From the NCBI GenBank assembly GCA_021850505.1, contig JAJZLW010000081.1, positions 1-41,710 of the forward strand: a stretch of DNA of 41,710 nucleotides. Reading direction: 5' to 3'. The position numbers and the translations under genes are program-made. The stretch comes from Thermoplasmata archaeon (GTDB taxonomy: Archaea > Thermoplasmatota > Thermoplasmata > Thermoplasmatales > Thermoplasmataceae). Below the pieces are notes generated by a model. That model did no database searches. It was not told the DNA's origin and was given only the letters and a program-made list of their open reading frames with translations. Positions 18,441-25,847 of this stretch are shown here, piece by piece; the first letter of the stretch is position 1, and each line of letters starts with the position of its first letter.

Positions 18441-19052
18441 ATGGTTTTTAACGTTGACATTGAACCTGTTGTGCTCAGAGGAAACACTGTGAAACTTGTT
18501 CCTATCCGGGTTGAGCATGCTGCTGCTCTTTACGATTCAACAAGGGAAATTGAATGGAAAATGCTGCCAACTAATTTTATATCATCATCGCAAATGGAAT
18601 CATGGATAAGGAGTAAAATATCTGAGCGGATCAATAAAACGTCCATGCATTTTTCTGTAATGCTTGCGAAAAATGAAAAAATAGTTGGTAGCACAGGATT
18701 CATGGATATATTACCAGAACACAGAATACTTGAGATTGGAAGCACCTGGTACATACCTGACCTCTGGGGAACAGCTGTAAATCCTGAATCCAAGTCCCTC
18801 ATGCTAAGGTATGCCTTTGAAACACTCGGAGCAATAAGGGTTCAGATCAAGACAGATTCCATCAACAAGCACTCACAGGGAGCGATTAAAAAACTTGGAG
18901 CCGTCTACGAGGGGAAGTTGCGAAACCACAGGATAAGATGGGATGGAACGATCCGGGATACAATGATGTATTCCATAATAGATAAGGAGTGGCCAGCCGT
19001 AAAGGCCGACCTTCAAAAAAGAATTGATAATCTTTCTCTTTCAAAATTCTAA
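18441..19052 (+). CDS. GNAT acetyltransferase (RimJ/RimL type)
   Basis: Acetyl-CoA-dependent N-acetyltransferase of 203 residues. Seen: the RimJ/RimL-type start VVLRGNTVKLVPIRVEHAAAL, the strand KIVGSTGFMDILPEHRILEIGSTWYIPDLWGTAVNPES, a helix feeding CoA, and the typical end of the domain VQIKTDSINKHSQGAIKKLGAVYEGKLRNHRIRWDGTIRDTMMYSII. The substrate (protein N-terminus or small molecule) cannot be told. It overlaps the convergent FAS1 gene by 4 bp. Confidence 0.88.
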   Translation: MVFNVDIEPVVLRGNTVKLVPIRVEHAAALYDSTREIEWKMLPTNFISSSQMESWIRSKISERINKTSMHFSVMLAKNEKIVGSTGFMDILPEHRILEIGSTWYIPDLWGTAVNPESKSLMLRYAFETLGAIRVQIKTDSINKHSQGAIKKLGAVYEGKLRNHRIRWDGTIRDTMMYSIIDKEWPAVKADLQKRIDNLSLSKF

Positions 19053-19486
19053 AGCTTTTTTGGCATTATGACTTTATCAATCACATGGATAACGCCGTTT
19101 GAGGCCATTACGTCAGCCGCTGTTACATTGGCATCATTGACCTTTACTATTTTCTTGAAAGTTCCCTGCTGTGAAATATGTACCGATTCACCCTGCAATG
19201 TTGCAATATCTGCAGACTTGTTTGATTTAAGTGCTTCAAGAACATCTTTCGCAAGATATTTACCGCTGACGACATGGTATTTCAATAAATTGCCAAGTTT
19301 TTCCTTATCCTGCAAAAGCGAATCAAGAGTGCTTTTTGGCACTGCTTTGAAAGCATCCTCTGATGGTGCGAATACCGTGAATGGTCCAGCAGAGGAAAGA
19401 GCATCTACCAACCCAGCTGCTTTGACCGCCGTCACTAATGTACCAAACTTTCCAGACTTAACCGCTACTTCCACTATGTTGTCCAT
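19049..19486 (-). CDS. Single FAS1 (fasciclin) domain protein
   Basis: One complete FAS1 domain of 145 residues with little else: NIVEVAVKSGKFGTLVTAVKAAGL, the H1 block GPFTVFAPSEDAFKAVP, the YH motif LLKYHVVSGKYLAKDV, and the H2 block SNGVIHVIDKVIMP. FAS1 domains usually mediate adhesion outside the cell. This protein has no signal peptide or membrane anchor, so it is either cytoplasmic or exported by an unseen route. A minus-strand TATA box (tttataaaaaata) lies about 45 bp upstream at 19528-19541. Confidence 0.92.
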   Translation of the reverse strand: MDNIVEVAVKSGKFGTLVTAVKAAGLVDALSSAGPFTVFAPSEDAFKAVPKSTLDSLLQDKEKLGNLLKYHVVSGKYLAKDVLEALKSNKSADIATLQGESVHISQQGTFKKIVKVNDANVTAADVMASNGVIHVIDKVIMPKKL

Positions 19487-19588
19487 GCATCTGCGATCTT
19501 AAAGAAGATTAAAACAAGATGTCAAAATATTTTTTATAAAGCAGATCGAAACAAATTTATTCAATTGACGGTGAAAAGTGCCTGCTAC

Positions 19589-19951
19589 TTATGACGGATC
19601 AGAGATCATTGTGGATAACCTCCAGTAAATGAATGCGAATGAAATCAGGACAAATACCAGTACAAGGATAAGATAGAGGATATTCAGCTTGATCACAACT
19701 GTGGCAATAAGCATACTTAGTACCCCGAAGGCGTAATAACCCCATGTGAAAGAACTCACGACCTTTTTCTGACCTATGAAAGCATGCATCAGATATGATA
19801 TGATGGCGAACAGAATCGAAAGAAGACCTATTACCCCGAATGCAACTGTCTTGCTTGGGATATCAACATAGGAGAGATAGAAAACTAAAACTGATATTAT
19901 AAGGACCAAAATTGAAGCAACGATTCCCGTCATCTTCCTTGGAGTTACCAT
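19589..19951 (-). CDS. Small membrane protein with four helices, unknown function
   Basis: A protein of 120 residues with four predicted membrane helices (about residues 8-26, 36-56, 68-86 and 90-110), a basic N-terminus (MVTPRKMT) and a short loop IGQKKVVSS. No catalytic motif seen and no family recognised. A TATA-like sequence (ctataaatatc, minus strand) sits about 34 bp upstream of the ATG, with a perfect 14-bp palindrome a further 28-40 bp away. Confidence 0.7.
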   Translation of the reverse strand: MVTPRKMTGIVASILVLIISVLVFYLSYVDIPSKTVAFGVIGLLSILFAIISYLMHAFIGQKKVVSSFTWGYYAFGVLSMLIATVVIKLNILYLILVLVFVLISFAFIYWRLSTMISDPS

Positions 19952-20012
19952 TGTTTCGGATAACTTACAAGGCTAAATAGATATTTATAGAAAGAAATTG
20001 TCTGCAAAGACC

Positions 20013-20026
20013 AACCAAATTTGGTT
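20013..20026. promoter_or_regulatory. Perfect 14-bp palindrome upstream of the membrane protein gene
   Basis: AACCAAATTTGGTT reads the same on both strands. It lies in the control region of the 19589-19951 gene, upstream of its TATA-like element, which is where an activator site would be. AT-rich palindromes arise by chance, so the role is uncertain. Confidence 0.35.
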
Positions 20027-20138
20027 CTACGGTTATTTATTCATCTGAGAATTAGTTTGGAGATATTTGACCAATCGACATCTTATAATCTGTATACACC
20101 TTTCTTAGGGCCAGAACCGGCACTTCATATCTAATCAT

Positions 20139-20198
20139 CGGATTCCCGTCGACTTGAACCGCAAGGCAACAATCCTCGCATCACCTAAGAACTATTGA
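20139..20198 (-). other. tRNA-like remnant in the 323-bp gap 19952-20274
   Basis: Read on the minus strand, this stretch has the order of tRNA parts: a D-arm-like TAGTTCTTAGGTGATGC, a hairpin GCGAGG-ATTGTTG-CCTTGC with a seven-base loop as in an anticodon arm, then GGTTCAAGTC as in a T-arm. It lacks a pairing T-stem, a proper variable loop and a matching acceptor stem, so it is not a working tRNA. A decayed tRNA fragment or chance resemblance are both possible. No gene was seen in the rest of the gap. Confidence 0.25.
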
Positions 20199-20274
20199 CA
20201 ATTAAACGGTGGAAGATATGCTGTTCATACTATATCAATTGTAATTGCGTCCTAAAAAAAGGCCTTCATGGAGC

Positions 20275-20634
20275 TTATTCAGTGCTCAATTTTATGAGTT
20301 TACCTAAATTATAGTCATCTCTGAGGATCACGCCGGTTCTTGCCGCCTCTGCAATAATGGAATTGCCAGCCTTCAAAGAAACAGGAAATTCCTCCACTCT
20401 AACTGGTATGACCTCAAAACCAGGAGGGAAATCTATTTGGCCGTATCTTTCTATTGGGTTGGACGAAAACTCCCCCACAACAAGAACGTCAATATCACTC
20501 CAGAGATTGAAATCTCCACGTGCATAAGATCCAATAAGCAGTACAGAGCACTTGAATGGAAGCTCGAGAGAATACTGGCGGGCTCGTGCGATTACTTCTT
20601 CTCTCTCTTTTCTTCGTCTTTCAAGGATTTCCAT
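20275..20634 (-). CDS. Minimal nucleotidyltransferase (MNT, antitoxin-type)
   Basis: Small polymerase-beta-like nucleotidyltransferase of 119 residues, with the signature GSYARGDFNLWSDIDVLVV holding the catalytic Gly-Ser and two metal-binding Asps. It overlaps the upstream HEPN gene by 43 bp, the usual arrangement of the MNT/HEPN pairs in which the MNT protein modifies (for example AMPylates) and neutralises its HEPN partner. The helix-rich basic N-terminus (MEILERRRKEREEVIARARQ) fits the family. Confidence 0.88.
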   Translation of the reverse strand: MEILERRRKEREEVIARARQYSLELPFKCSVLLIGSYARGDFNLWSDIDVLVVGEFSSNPIERYGQIDFPPGFEVIPVRVEEFPVSLKAGNSIIAEAARTGVILRDDYNLGKLIKLSTE

Positions 20635-21008
20635 TTCAATAACACTGCCTCAATAATTGCTTCCGAACCTTTCTTTGCAGATTCACCATTTTCCCGCGTA
20701 TAATAATCATCAGGTGTGCCTTCTGACCAGGCATAAGCATATCTGGTTGGTATGTACAGCTTATCCAGTTGCTTGGCTATATCCACTATTTGTGCATCGA
20801 AACCCTCTGAGTTGAGAAGGGCGGAAACTGAATGCCCAAAACTTAGAGAACCAGTACCTCTGAGAAATGCCTTCGCAGCATACTCACCAGCCTGCTGGTA
20901 CTTGAAACACGCCCAGGAATAATGGTGTGCTTCAAGATCGGATGTTGCAGCCGAAAAGGTATTCCTTGCTGCCCTGATCCACCGATCGAATTCACTTTCG
21001 TCCAGCAT
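20592..21008 (-). CDS. HEPN-domain protein paired with the nucleotidyltransferase
   Basis: Helical HEPN-domain protein of 138 residues. Seen: FDRWIRAARNTFSAATSDLEAHHYSWACFKYQQAGEYAAKAFL, the typical first helices, and LYIPTRYAYAWSEGTPDDYYTRENGESA, the typical end. The R-x4-6-H motif of RNase-active HEPN toxins is not visible: the position after Arg in PTRYAYAW lacks a His. It may therefore act by binding rather than cutting RNA, or belong to the non-toxic HEPN branch. First gene of the two-gene unit. Confidence 0.85.
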   Translation of the reverse strand: MLDESEFDRWIRAARNTFSAATSDLEAHHYSWACFKYQQAGEYAAKAFLRGTGSLSFGHSVSALLNSEGFDAQIVDIAKQLDKLYIPTRYAYAWSEGTPDDYYTRENGESAKKGSEAIIEAVLLKWKSLKDEEKREKK

Positions 21009-21713
21009 ATTTTATAGTATATATGCCGCTACAAATAACTCTTTTCCGCAATTCTGAAAGGAATGTTGCAATACGGTAATATAGAACCCCCCCCTAACAA
21101 AACGATTGCCTCTTTGTAAGGTCTGAGCGTTCGTATCAACTTGACAAGGTCACTTTCAGATGTGGCAATCAATTGATCTTCAAAAGTAGATGAAAAACGT
21201 GTCTTCAAGAGGGGTCTACAAACTAGCACAGGTTGTTTTCACGTTGCGAAAATCTGGACCTTTTTCAATTAGAAAGTAATTGCGGCAGTCTCCCCTCGAT
21301 TCGGGTTCTTCAGGTAACAACATTAGTGCGCATTGCTTACTGATAGCTTGTCTCTTCTATTGCATCATCAACAGAAAGACTTAATCCTCCGGAGGATCAT
21401 CGAGTTTTTCACGCACCCCTTTTTTCAGCCTCTCCATTATGTCGCAAAGTACCTGACTCGCTCTGTCACCGCTGCCTGTTCCGCATATCCGTTTCAAGCG
21501 TTGCTCAAAACCATGTGAGTTCATTTGTGAAAAAGTATATATCATCGTCCGCTGAAATAGGTATGTATGAATCTGAACCGTCATTAAAATAATGTCCGTA
21601 ATTCCAGATGAAGTCTTTTAGGGGGCATCAGGGAGTTCTTTTTCTTCAATGATATCTCTGAAGATCTCAACTTCTTTAAACAACTGACAATGTAAAAAGT
21701 AATTTGTTTCTGA
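21009..21713. other. 705-bp stretch without a convincing gene
   Basis: Two short minus-strand frames are the only candidates. One, 21029-21229 (66 codons, GTG start), contains SDLVKLIRTLRPYKEAIVLL and could be a gene fragment. The other, 21381-21524 (47 codons, MNSHGFEQRLKRICGTGSGD onward, open upstream to 21584), is charged and helix-like, but the nearest TATA sequence is too close to its ATG. I recognise neither. The stretch lies between the MNT/HEPN pair and the lysine cluster regulator and could hold decayed accessory DNA. Confidence 0.3.
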
Positions 21714-22385
21714 TCATAATTTAGATTGGGATTTTGCAAAGTTTATGAGATCAAGCAAAGACATGAACGCTTCACTTGCATCGCTTTCTCTTACCACTAT
21801 AATTGCATCCGTGTAACTATTCGTGGTCTCTTCGATGTTTATTCCCGTAAAAGCAAGTTTTGAATACAATGACATCAGGAACCCGGGGGTTTCCAGCAGC
21901 GAAACCGGAGCTTTGATAATTATTACTGCCAAATCCATCCTCTTATCTATTACGCCTCTTCTCAATGCGTCTGATATTTCAGGGAGATTCCGGTTCTCTA
22001 CAATAAGGGTTGTGTATTCAGATCCCGTGGAAATATATAACGCGCCTGAAAGGTTCAGATCGATCACGTCTCTGAACACTTTCTCATTTCTTTTCACAGG
22101 TATAACAATCTTTGTAATAGAGGTAAGAAGGTGCACGCTTGTTTCAGAGAGAACATTGAATACTTTCCCATCCGATCTTCTGGACATGCCGCGATTTCTT
22201 TTTAGAGCAGATATAACCGCCTCAATGTTGACCTTTTCACCAAGCTTCGTCTCTATTACAGGTATCAGGTCTCTTGCCACAGCGCTGAGGTTAACGTAAC
22301 CTTTATTGAGAGAAGTTGCAAGAAAAATGTCATTTGTGACAATATTTTTAACGATTCTGTTAATGCTCAATTCCATTTTAGTCAT
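21714..22385 (-). CDS. HTH-like plus ACT-domain regulator 1, divergent from lysW
   Basis: A protein of 223 residues and probable amino-acid-responsive transcription regulator. Its N-terminal part (about 1-65: INRIVKNIVTNDIFLATSL, KGYVNLSAVARDL, VNIEAVISALKR) has the 'G-VN-S-A-I-V-AL-R' layout of a small helix-turn-helix-like domain. The C-terminus (about 155-220: PGFLMSLYSKLAFTGINIEET, IIVVRESDASEAFMSLL) is an ACT domain, the fold that binds free amino acids in aspartokinase and other enzymes. It is a paralogue of the protein at 31966-32580. The open frame reaches 22415, but I choose ATG 22385 because the longer form would start inside the operator. TATA lies about 40 bp before this ATG. DNA binding is inferred. 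Confidence 0.8.
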   Translation of the reverse strand: MTKMELSINRIVKNIVTNDIFLATSLNKGYVNLSAVARDLIPVIETKLGEKVNIEAVISALKRNRGMSRRSDGKVFNVLSETSVHLLTSITKIVIPVKRNEKVFRDVIDLNLSGALYISTGSEYTTLIVENRNLPEISDALRRGVIDKRMDLAVIIIKAPVSLLETPGFLMSLYSKLAFTGINIEETTNSYTDAIIVVRESDASEAFMSLLDLINFAKSQSKL

Positions 22386-22396
22386 TTTAACCAAGC

Positions 22397-22416
22397 TATG
22401 ACCAATTATGGTCATA
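22397..22416. promoter_or_regulatory. 8-4-8 palindromic operator between regulator 1 and lysW
   Basis: Perfect inverted repeat TATGACCA-ATTA-TGGTCATA. For regulator 1 it lies at the expected transcription start, just past TATA; for lysW it lies immediately upstream of TATA. The same half-site recurs before the homocitrate synthase gene. Binding here could control both directions. Confidence 0.7.
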
Positions 22417-22418
22417 AA

Positions 22419-22433
22419 GTATTAATATTTTTT
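22419..22433. promoter_or_regulatory. Shared divergent TATA region of regulator 1 and lysW
   Basis: The AT-rich block GTATTAATATTTTTT can act as TATA on both strands. Toward lysW it predicts a start near 22450 and a leader of about 80 nt, unusually long for this largely leaderless genome. Toward regulator 1 it predicts a start within the palindrome. Confidence 0.55.
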
Positions 22434-22462
22434 CAAAATCAACGCAGTAGAACAAAACAAAC

Positions 22463-22501
22463 CCAGAGGAAATGCTGTAAGTCAGAAGCGAAGTTTCCTG
22501 G
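22463..22501 (+). promoter_or_regulatory. Possible leader hairpin of lysW with a two-codon uORF
   Basis: CCA-ga-GGAAA (22463-22472) can pair with TTTCC-TGG (22494-22501), an 8-bp stem with a two-base bulge and a 21-nt loop. The ATG of a minimal uORF (ATG CTG TAA, 22472-22480) begins at the top of the stem. The real lysW ribosome site GAGG is at 22518-22521. Whether the leader folds or regulates is inference. Confidence 0.3.
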
Positions 22502-22529
22502 ATGTGTTTGAACTTAAGAGGAAATAGAA

Positions 22530-22703
22530 ATGGATCTGGAATGTTCAGTGTGTGGTGGAAAAGTAATAGCACCCGATGATGCACTAAAAGGCGAGATAAT
22601 CAGTTGCGAAGACTGCGGATTGGATTATGAGATACAGGAAGTGGTATCTGGAACCATAATCTTGAAAGCTGCAGAAAATGTGAAAGAGGACTGGGGCGAA
22701 TAA
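22530..22703 (+). CDS. lysW: LysW, amino-group carrier protein
   Basis: Small acidic carrier of 57 residues. Its C-terminal Glu gamma-carboxyl group is linked to the amino group of alpha-aminoadipate (and in some archaea glutamate), protecting it through lysine (or ornithine) synthesis. Seen: a zinc ribbon of two Cys pairs (ECSVCGG and SCEDCG), acidic middle, and the diagnostic C-terminal EDWGE ending in the Glu that carries the substrate. ATG 22530 is preceded by GAGG 8 nt upstream. It is the first gene of the lysine cluster, separated from lysY by a T-rich 78-bp gap that may reduce read-through. Confidence 0.97.
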   Translation: MDLECSVCGGKVIAPDDALKGEIISCEDCGLDYEIQEVVSGTIILKAAENVKEDWGE

Positions 22704-22710
22704 TCAAATT

Positions 22711-22737
22711 CTGTTTTTACACATTTTGTATTTTTTT
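22711..22737 (+). terminator. T-rich tract after lysW, possible partial terminator
   Basis: Three T runs (TTTTT, TTTT and TTTTTTT) follow the lysW stop within 35 bp, matching the poly-T signals at which archaeal RNA polymerase stops. As the pathway genes continue on the same strand, it may be a leaky terminator keeping lysW mRNA in excess of the enzymes. The TTTTTTTAAAAAC end could also serve as a TATA-like element for lysY. Confidence 0.4.
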
Positions 22738-22781
22738 AAAAACGGATCTCTAGATTTCTATTTTAGAGGTGACTGTTCTAA

Positions 22782-23834
22782 TTGAAGACTGTAGGTATTA
22801 TAGGAGCATCTGGATATATCGGTGGCGAACTGTTGCGACTGCTTTTGTCGCATACTGAAGTCCAGGTGAATGTGGCAACCTCTCAACAGCATTCGGGTGA
22901 TTACGTCTTCAGGGTAAATCCAAATCTGAAAGGATTGACGGACCTGGTATTTACAAATGATGCTCCAGAAGAAGTTGCGTCAAAAGTGGATATCCTCTTT
23001 ATGGCAGTTCCACACGGTTCGTCTGTTGAGCATGTACCGAAGATAGCTGAAATGGGCGTGAAGGTCATAGACATGAGCGCAGATTTTAGACTCAAAAATC
23101 CTGCTGATTATCCAATCTGGTACGGATGGGAACATCCGGCGCCAGATCTTCTCTCAAAATTTGTATATGGAATGCCGGAACTTCACAGAGAAGAACTGAA
23201 ATCAACCCATTTCGTTTCTGTACCTGGATGCATAGCAAGTTCATCGATCTACAGCCTTGCACCACTCGCAAAGGCTGGTTTGATAAATGGAGTGGCAATC
23301 GTTGACGCCAAGATCGGATCCTCCGGATCAGGAAATAAACCATCCATCTCGACGCATTTCTCCGAGAGATACAATTCAGTTAGGATATACAGCCCGTCAG
23401 GTCACAGGCACATCGGGGAGATTGAGCAGGAACTCTCCAATGTTTCAGGAATTAGGACAACGGCCACCATATCGGCGCACTCGATCAACATGGTTCGAGG
23501 AATACTGACGACCAGCAGTGTTTTTGTTGACCATGACATTGGTATGCCTGAACTGTGGAAAGTTTATCGTTCAATGTACGGTAAGGAGCCGTTTGTAAGG
23601 TTCATGATGGACCCAAGTGGGCTATATAAATATCCTGATCCCAAACTTGTGGTCGGCTCAAATTTTGTGGACCTCGGATTCGCCATCGATCAGCACGTGA
23701 AGAGAGTGGTTGCCATAGGCTCAATAGATAATCTCATTAAAGGTGCGGCTGGGAATGCGATTCAGTCAATGAACATTATGGAAGGTTTCGATGAACGCGA
23801 AGGGTTAATGATGTCCCCTATGAGACTGGTGTAA
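22782..23834 (+). CDS. lysY: LysY, LysW-aminoadipyl/glutamyl phosphate reductase
   Basis: ArgC-like NADPH-dependent reductase that converts LysW-bound aminoadipyl phosphate to the semialdehyde. Seen: nucleotide loop GIIGASGYIGGELLRLL, active-site Cys150 in VPGCIASSS, the DAKIGSSGSG loop, and the substrate/His region RHIGEIEQEL and SAHSINMVRGIL. Length 350 is normal. TTG start at 22782, preceded by GAGGTG about 10 nt upstream. Neighbouring lysW and lysX place it in the LysW pathway rather than the acetylated arginine pathway. Confidence 0.95.
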   Translation: MKTVGIIGASGYIGGELLRLLLSHTEVQVNVATSQQHSGDYVFRVNPNLKGLTDLVFTNDAPEEVASKVDILFMAVPHGSSVEHVPKIAEMGVKVIDMSADFRLKNPADYPIWYGWEHPAPDLLSKFVYGMPELHREELKSTHFVSVPGCIASSSIYSLAPLAKAGLINGVAIVDAKIGSSGSGNKPSISTHFSERYNSVRIYSPSGHRHIGEIEQELSNVSGIRTTATISAHSINMVRGILTTSSVFVDHDIGMPELWKVYRSMYGKEPFVRFMMDPSGLYKYPDPKLVVGSNFVDLGFAIDQHVKRVVAIGSIDNLIKGAAGNAIQSMNIMEGFDEREGLMMSPMRLV

Positions 23835-23837
23835 GAC

Positions 23838-24641
23838 TTGGTAACCGTTTTAAAGATAGGCGGGAGTCTCATGAAATCAGGCATCAGCGAAAACCTGATC
23901 AATGACATTTTTAGGCGGAAGGACGAGGGATATATAATTGTCCATGGCGGCGGTCCTGCTGTCACAGAACTTTGTGGAAGGCTCGGGATGGATGCCAGAT
24001 TTGTTACCTCACCAGAGGGGATCAGGAGCAGGTATACAGATGCAGAAACAATGTCTGCCTACCTCATGGCAATGCGTGGCAGCGTCAACGCATCAATTGT
24101 CCTGGCCCTCCAGAGGGCAGGGTTGAAGTCCTTCGGGATGTCTGGAATAGACGGGCCGACTATAATGGCGGAGAGAAAGAAAAGGCTTATAACAATAAAC
24201 GAGAAGGGAAGGAGAATGTTCATTGATGGTGGCTACACGGGCAGGATACTGTCTGTTGACGCAACCATGATACTGCATTTACTCGCAGAGAATATGATCC
24301 CGGTGATCGCGCCCATCGCAGTTGGCCTTGAGCATGAATCCCTGAATGTTGATGGAGACAGGGCTGCTTCGGCTATTGCCAGAGAGGTAAAAGCCAGCAG
24401 GCTGATCATGCTCACGGACGTTGACGGTATCCTCTTTGATGGAAGAATTGTTGACAGGTTGGACATTGACCAGGCCAGGGAAATATTGAAACGAATCGGG
24501 AACGGGATGGACAAAAAGATTATCAGCGCAATGGAGTCAATAGAAGCCGGGACTCCTGAGGTAATCATAGCCAACGGAAACGGGGAGAGACCATTAACGG
24601 ATGCGATAAATTCCGAAAAAAGGACGGTAATCACAAATTGA
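23838..24641 (+). CDS. lysZ: LysZ, LysW-aminoadipate/glutamate kinase
   Basis: Amino-acid-kinase family enzyme (ArgB-like) that phosphorylates the side carboxylate of LysW-bound aminoadipate. Seen: KIGGSLMKSG at the N-terminus, IIVHGGGPAVTELCGRLG, NVDGDRAASAIAREVKASRLIMLTDVDGI, and the C-terminal MDKKIISAMESIEAGTPEVIIANGN. Length 267 is normal. TTG start three bases after the lysY stop; its TGA overlaps the lysJ ATG. Confidence 0.95.
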   Translation: MVTVLKIGGSLMKSGISENLINDIFRRKDEGYIIVHGGGPAVTELCGRLGMDARFVTSPEGIRSRYTDAETMSAYLMAMRGSVNASIVLALQRAGLKSFGMSGIDGPTIMAERKKRLITINEKGRRMFIDGGYTGRILSVDATMILHLLAENMIPVIAPIAVGLEHESLNVDGDRAASAIAREVKASRLIMLTDVDGILFDGRIVDRLDIDQAREILKRIGNGMDKKIISAMESIEAGTPEVIIANGNGERPLTDAINSEKRTVITN

Positions 24642-25834
24642 TGAAAAACAGTTTTATAGAGGAAATAGAGAATGCCCATCTTGCGGGAACATACCAGAAA
24701 ATACCGGTGGTGGCCGCAAAAGCCAAGGGTACAAAGATATGGGATGCTGAGGGAAAAGAATATCTTGATTTAATGAGTGGCTACGGCGTTGCTATTCTAG
24801 GGCACTCAAACGGTGCAATCAGGGAAGCCATTAAGAGGCAACTGGATGAAATATACATTACGCACGGATCGGTTTACAGTCCTGCGAGAGCTGTATTCCT
24901 GAAGACACTGATGACCGTCACACCATCCGGGTTGAACATGGCGTACCTCTCAAACAGCGGCGCGGAAGCAATAGAAGCTGCCATAAAAATAGCCGTGAAA
25001 TCAACCGGCAGAAAAAAAATAATAAGCATGGAAAAGGCATATCATGGAAAAACACTGGGCGCTTTGTCAATAACACATTCACCAAAATACAGGAAGTCCT
25101 TTGAAAGCATGCTGATCCCGGGGGTGGAATTCGTAAGATTCGGGGATTATGACAGCATTCTTGCGCTGCTGAAAAAAGAGGATATTGCAGCAGTATTTAT
25201 TGAACCCATTCAGGGAGAAGGCGGCATAAACCTCCCGGACCCCGAATTTCTGGCATCTGTCCGTGAAGCAGCATCAGGCTATGGTACCCTCCTTGTCATG
25301 GACGAAATTCAGTCTGGCCTGGGAAGAACTGGAAAGATGTGGGCGCACGAACACTGGGGCATTGCCCCTGACATAATGACAATAGGAAAGGGCATAGGGG
25401 GAGGCATACCAATGGGAGTCACGGTAGGAAAAAGAGAGTTTGTTGAAACACTTGAGATTGGGGAACAAAGTTCCACCACCGGAGGAAACCCGCTTTCATG
25501 TGCAGCCGGTGAGGTCGTTCTCAGGGAGCTGAAAAATGGGATGGTACGACAGGCCGGCGAGATGGGAAAATACATGCTTCAGAGAATCAGGGAAGAAACC
25601 GATTCCCACAGGCTTGTTTCAGAGTCCAGGGGAATTGGTATGATGCTCGCCCTGGAACTCAAAGTCAGGTTTGTCCCGCTGCTTATGGATATGATCGATC
25701 GTGGATTGATCACCCTTTATTCTGGAATAAACACGATAAGGATGCTTCCGCCGTACACCGTATCCAGGGAGGAGGTTGAAAAGGCGTTGGACATAATGAA
25801 AGCCTCTCTGGATCACCGCTTGAAAATGCAATAG
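24641..25834 (+). CDS. lysJ: LysJ, LysW-aminoadipate semialdehyde aminotransferase
   Basis: Class III PLP-dependent aminotransferase (ArgD-like) producing LysW-lysine (or LysW-ornithine). Seen: LMSGYGVAILGHSNGAI, SNSGAEAIEAAIKIA, AYHGKTLGALSIT, VFIEPIQGEGGI, the PLP Asp in VMDEIQSGLGRTGKMWAHEH, the Schiff-base Lys in IMTIGKGIGGGIPMG, and TTGGNPLSCAAG. Length 397 is normal. I use ATG 24641, which overlaps the lysZ stop (TGATG); a TTG one codon earlier is possible. Confidence 0.95.
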   Translation: MKNSFIEEIENAHLAGTYQKIPVVAAKAKGTKIWDAEGKEYLDLMSGYGVAILGHSNGAIREAIKRQLDEIYITHGSVYSPARAVFLKTLMTVTPSGLNMAYLSNSGAEAIEAAIKIAVKSTGRKKIISMEKAYHGKTLGALSITHSPKYRKSFESMLIPGVEFVRFGDYDSILALLKKEDIAAVFIEPIQGEGGINLPDPEFLASVREAASGYGTLLVMDEIQSGLGRTGKMWAHEHWGIAPDIMTIGKGIGGGIPMGVTVGKREFVETLEIGEQSSTTGGNPLSCAAGEVVLRELKNGMVRQAGEMGKYMLQRIREETDSHRLVSESRGIGMMLALELKVRFVPLLMDMIDRGLITLYSGINTIRMLPPYTVSREEVEKALDIMKASLDHRLKMQ

Positions 25835-25847
25835 GAGACTGGTTGAA

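Noticed and set aside
20139..20198. A functional tRNA on the minus strand
   Set aside because: The anticodon-like hairpin is good, but no T-stem pairs, the variable loop is missing and no acceptor stem can be formed with the flanks.
21333..21518. Plus-strand ORF of 61 codons in the gene-poor patch
   Set aside because: Composition looks random (runs of Leu, His and Phe), and there is no promoter or ribosome site.
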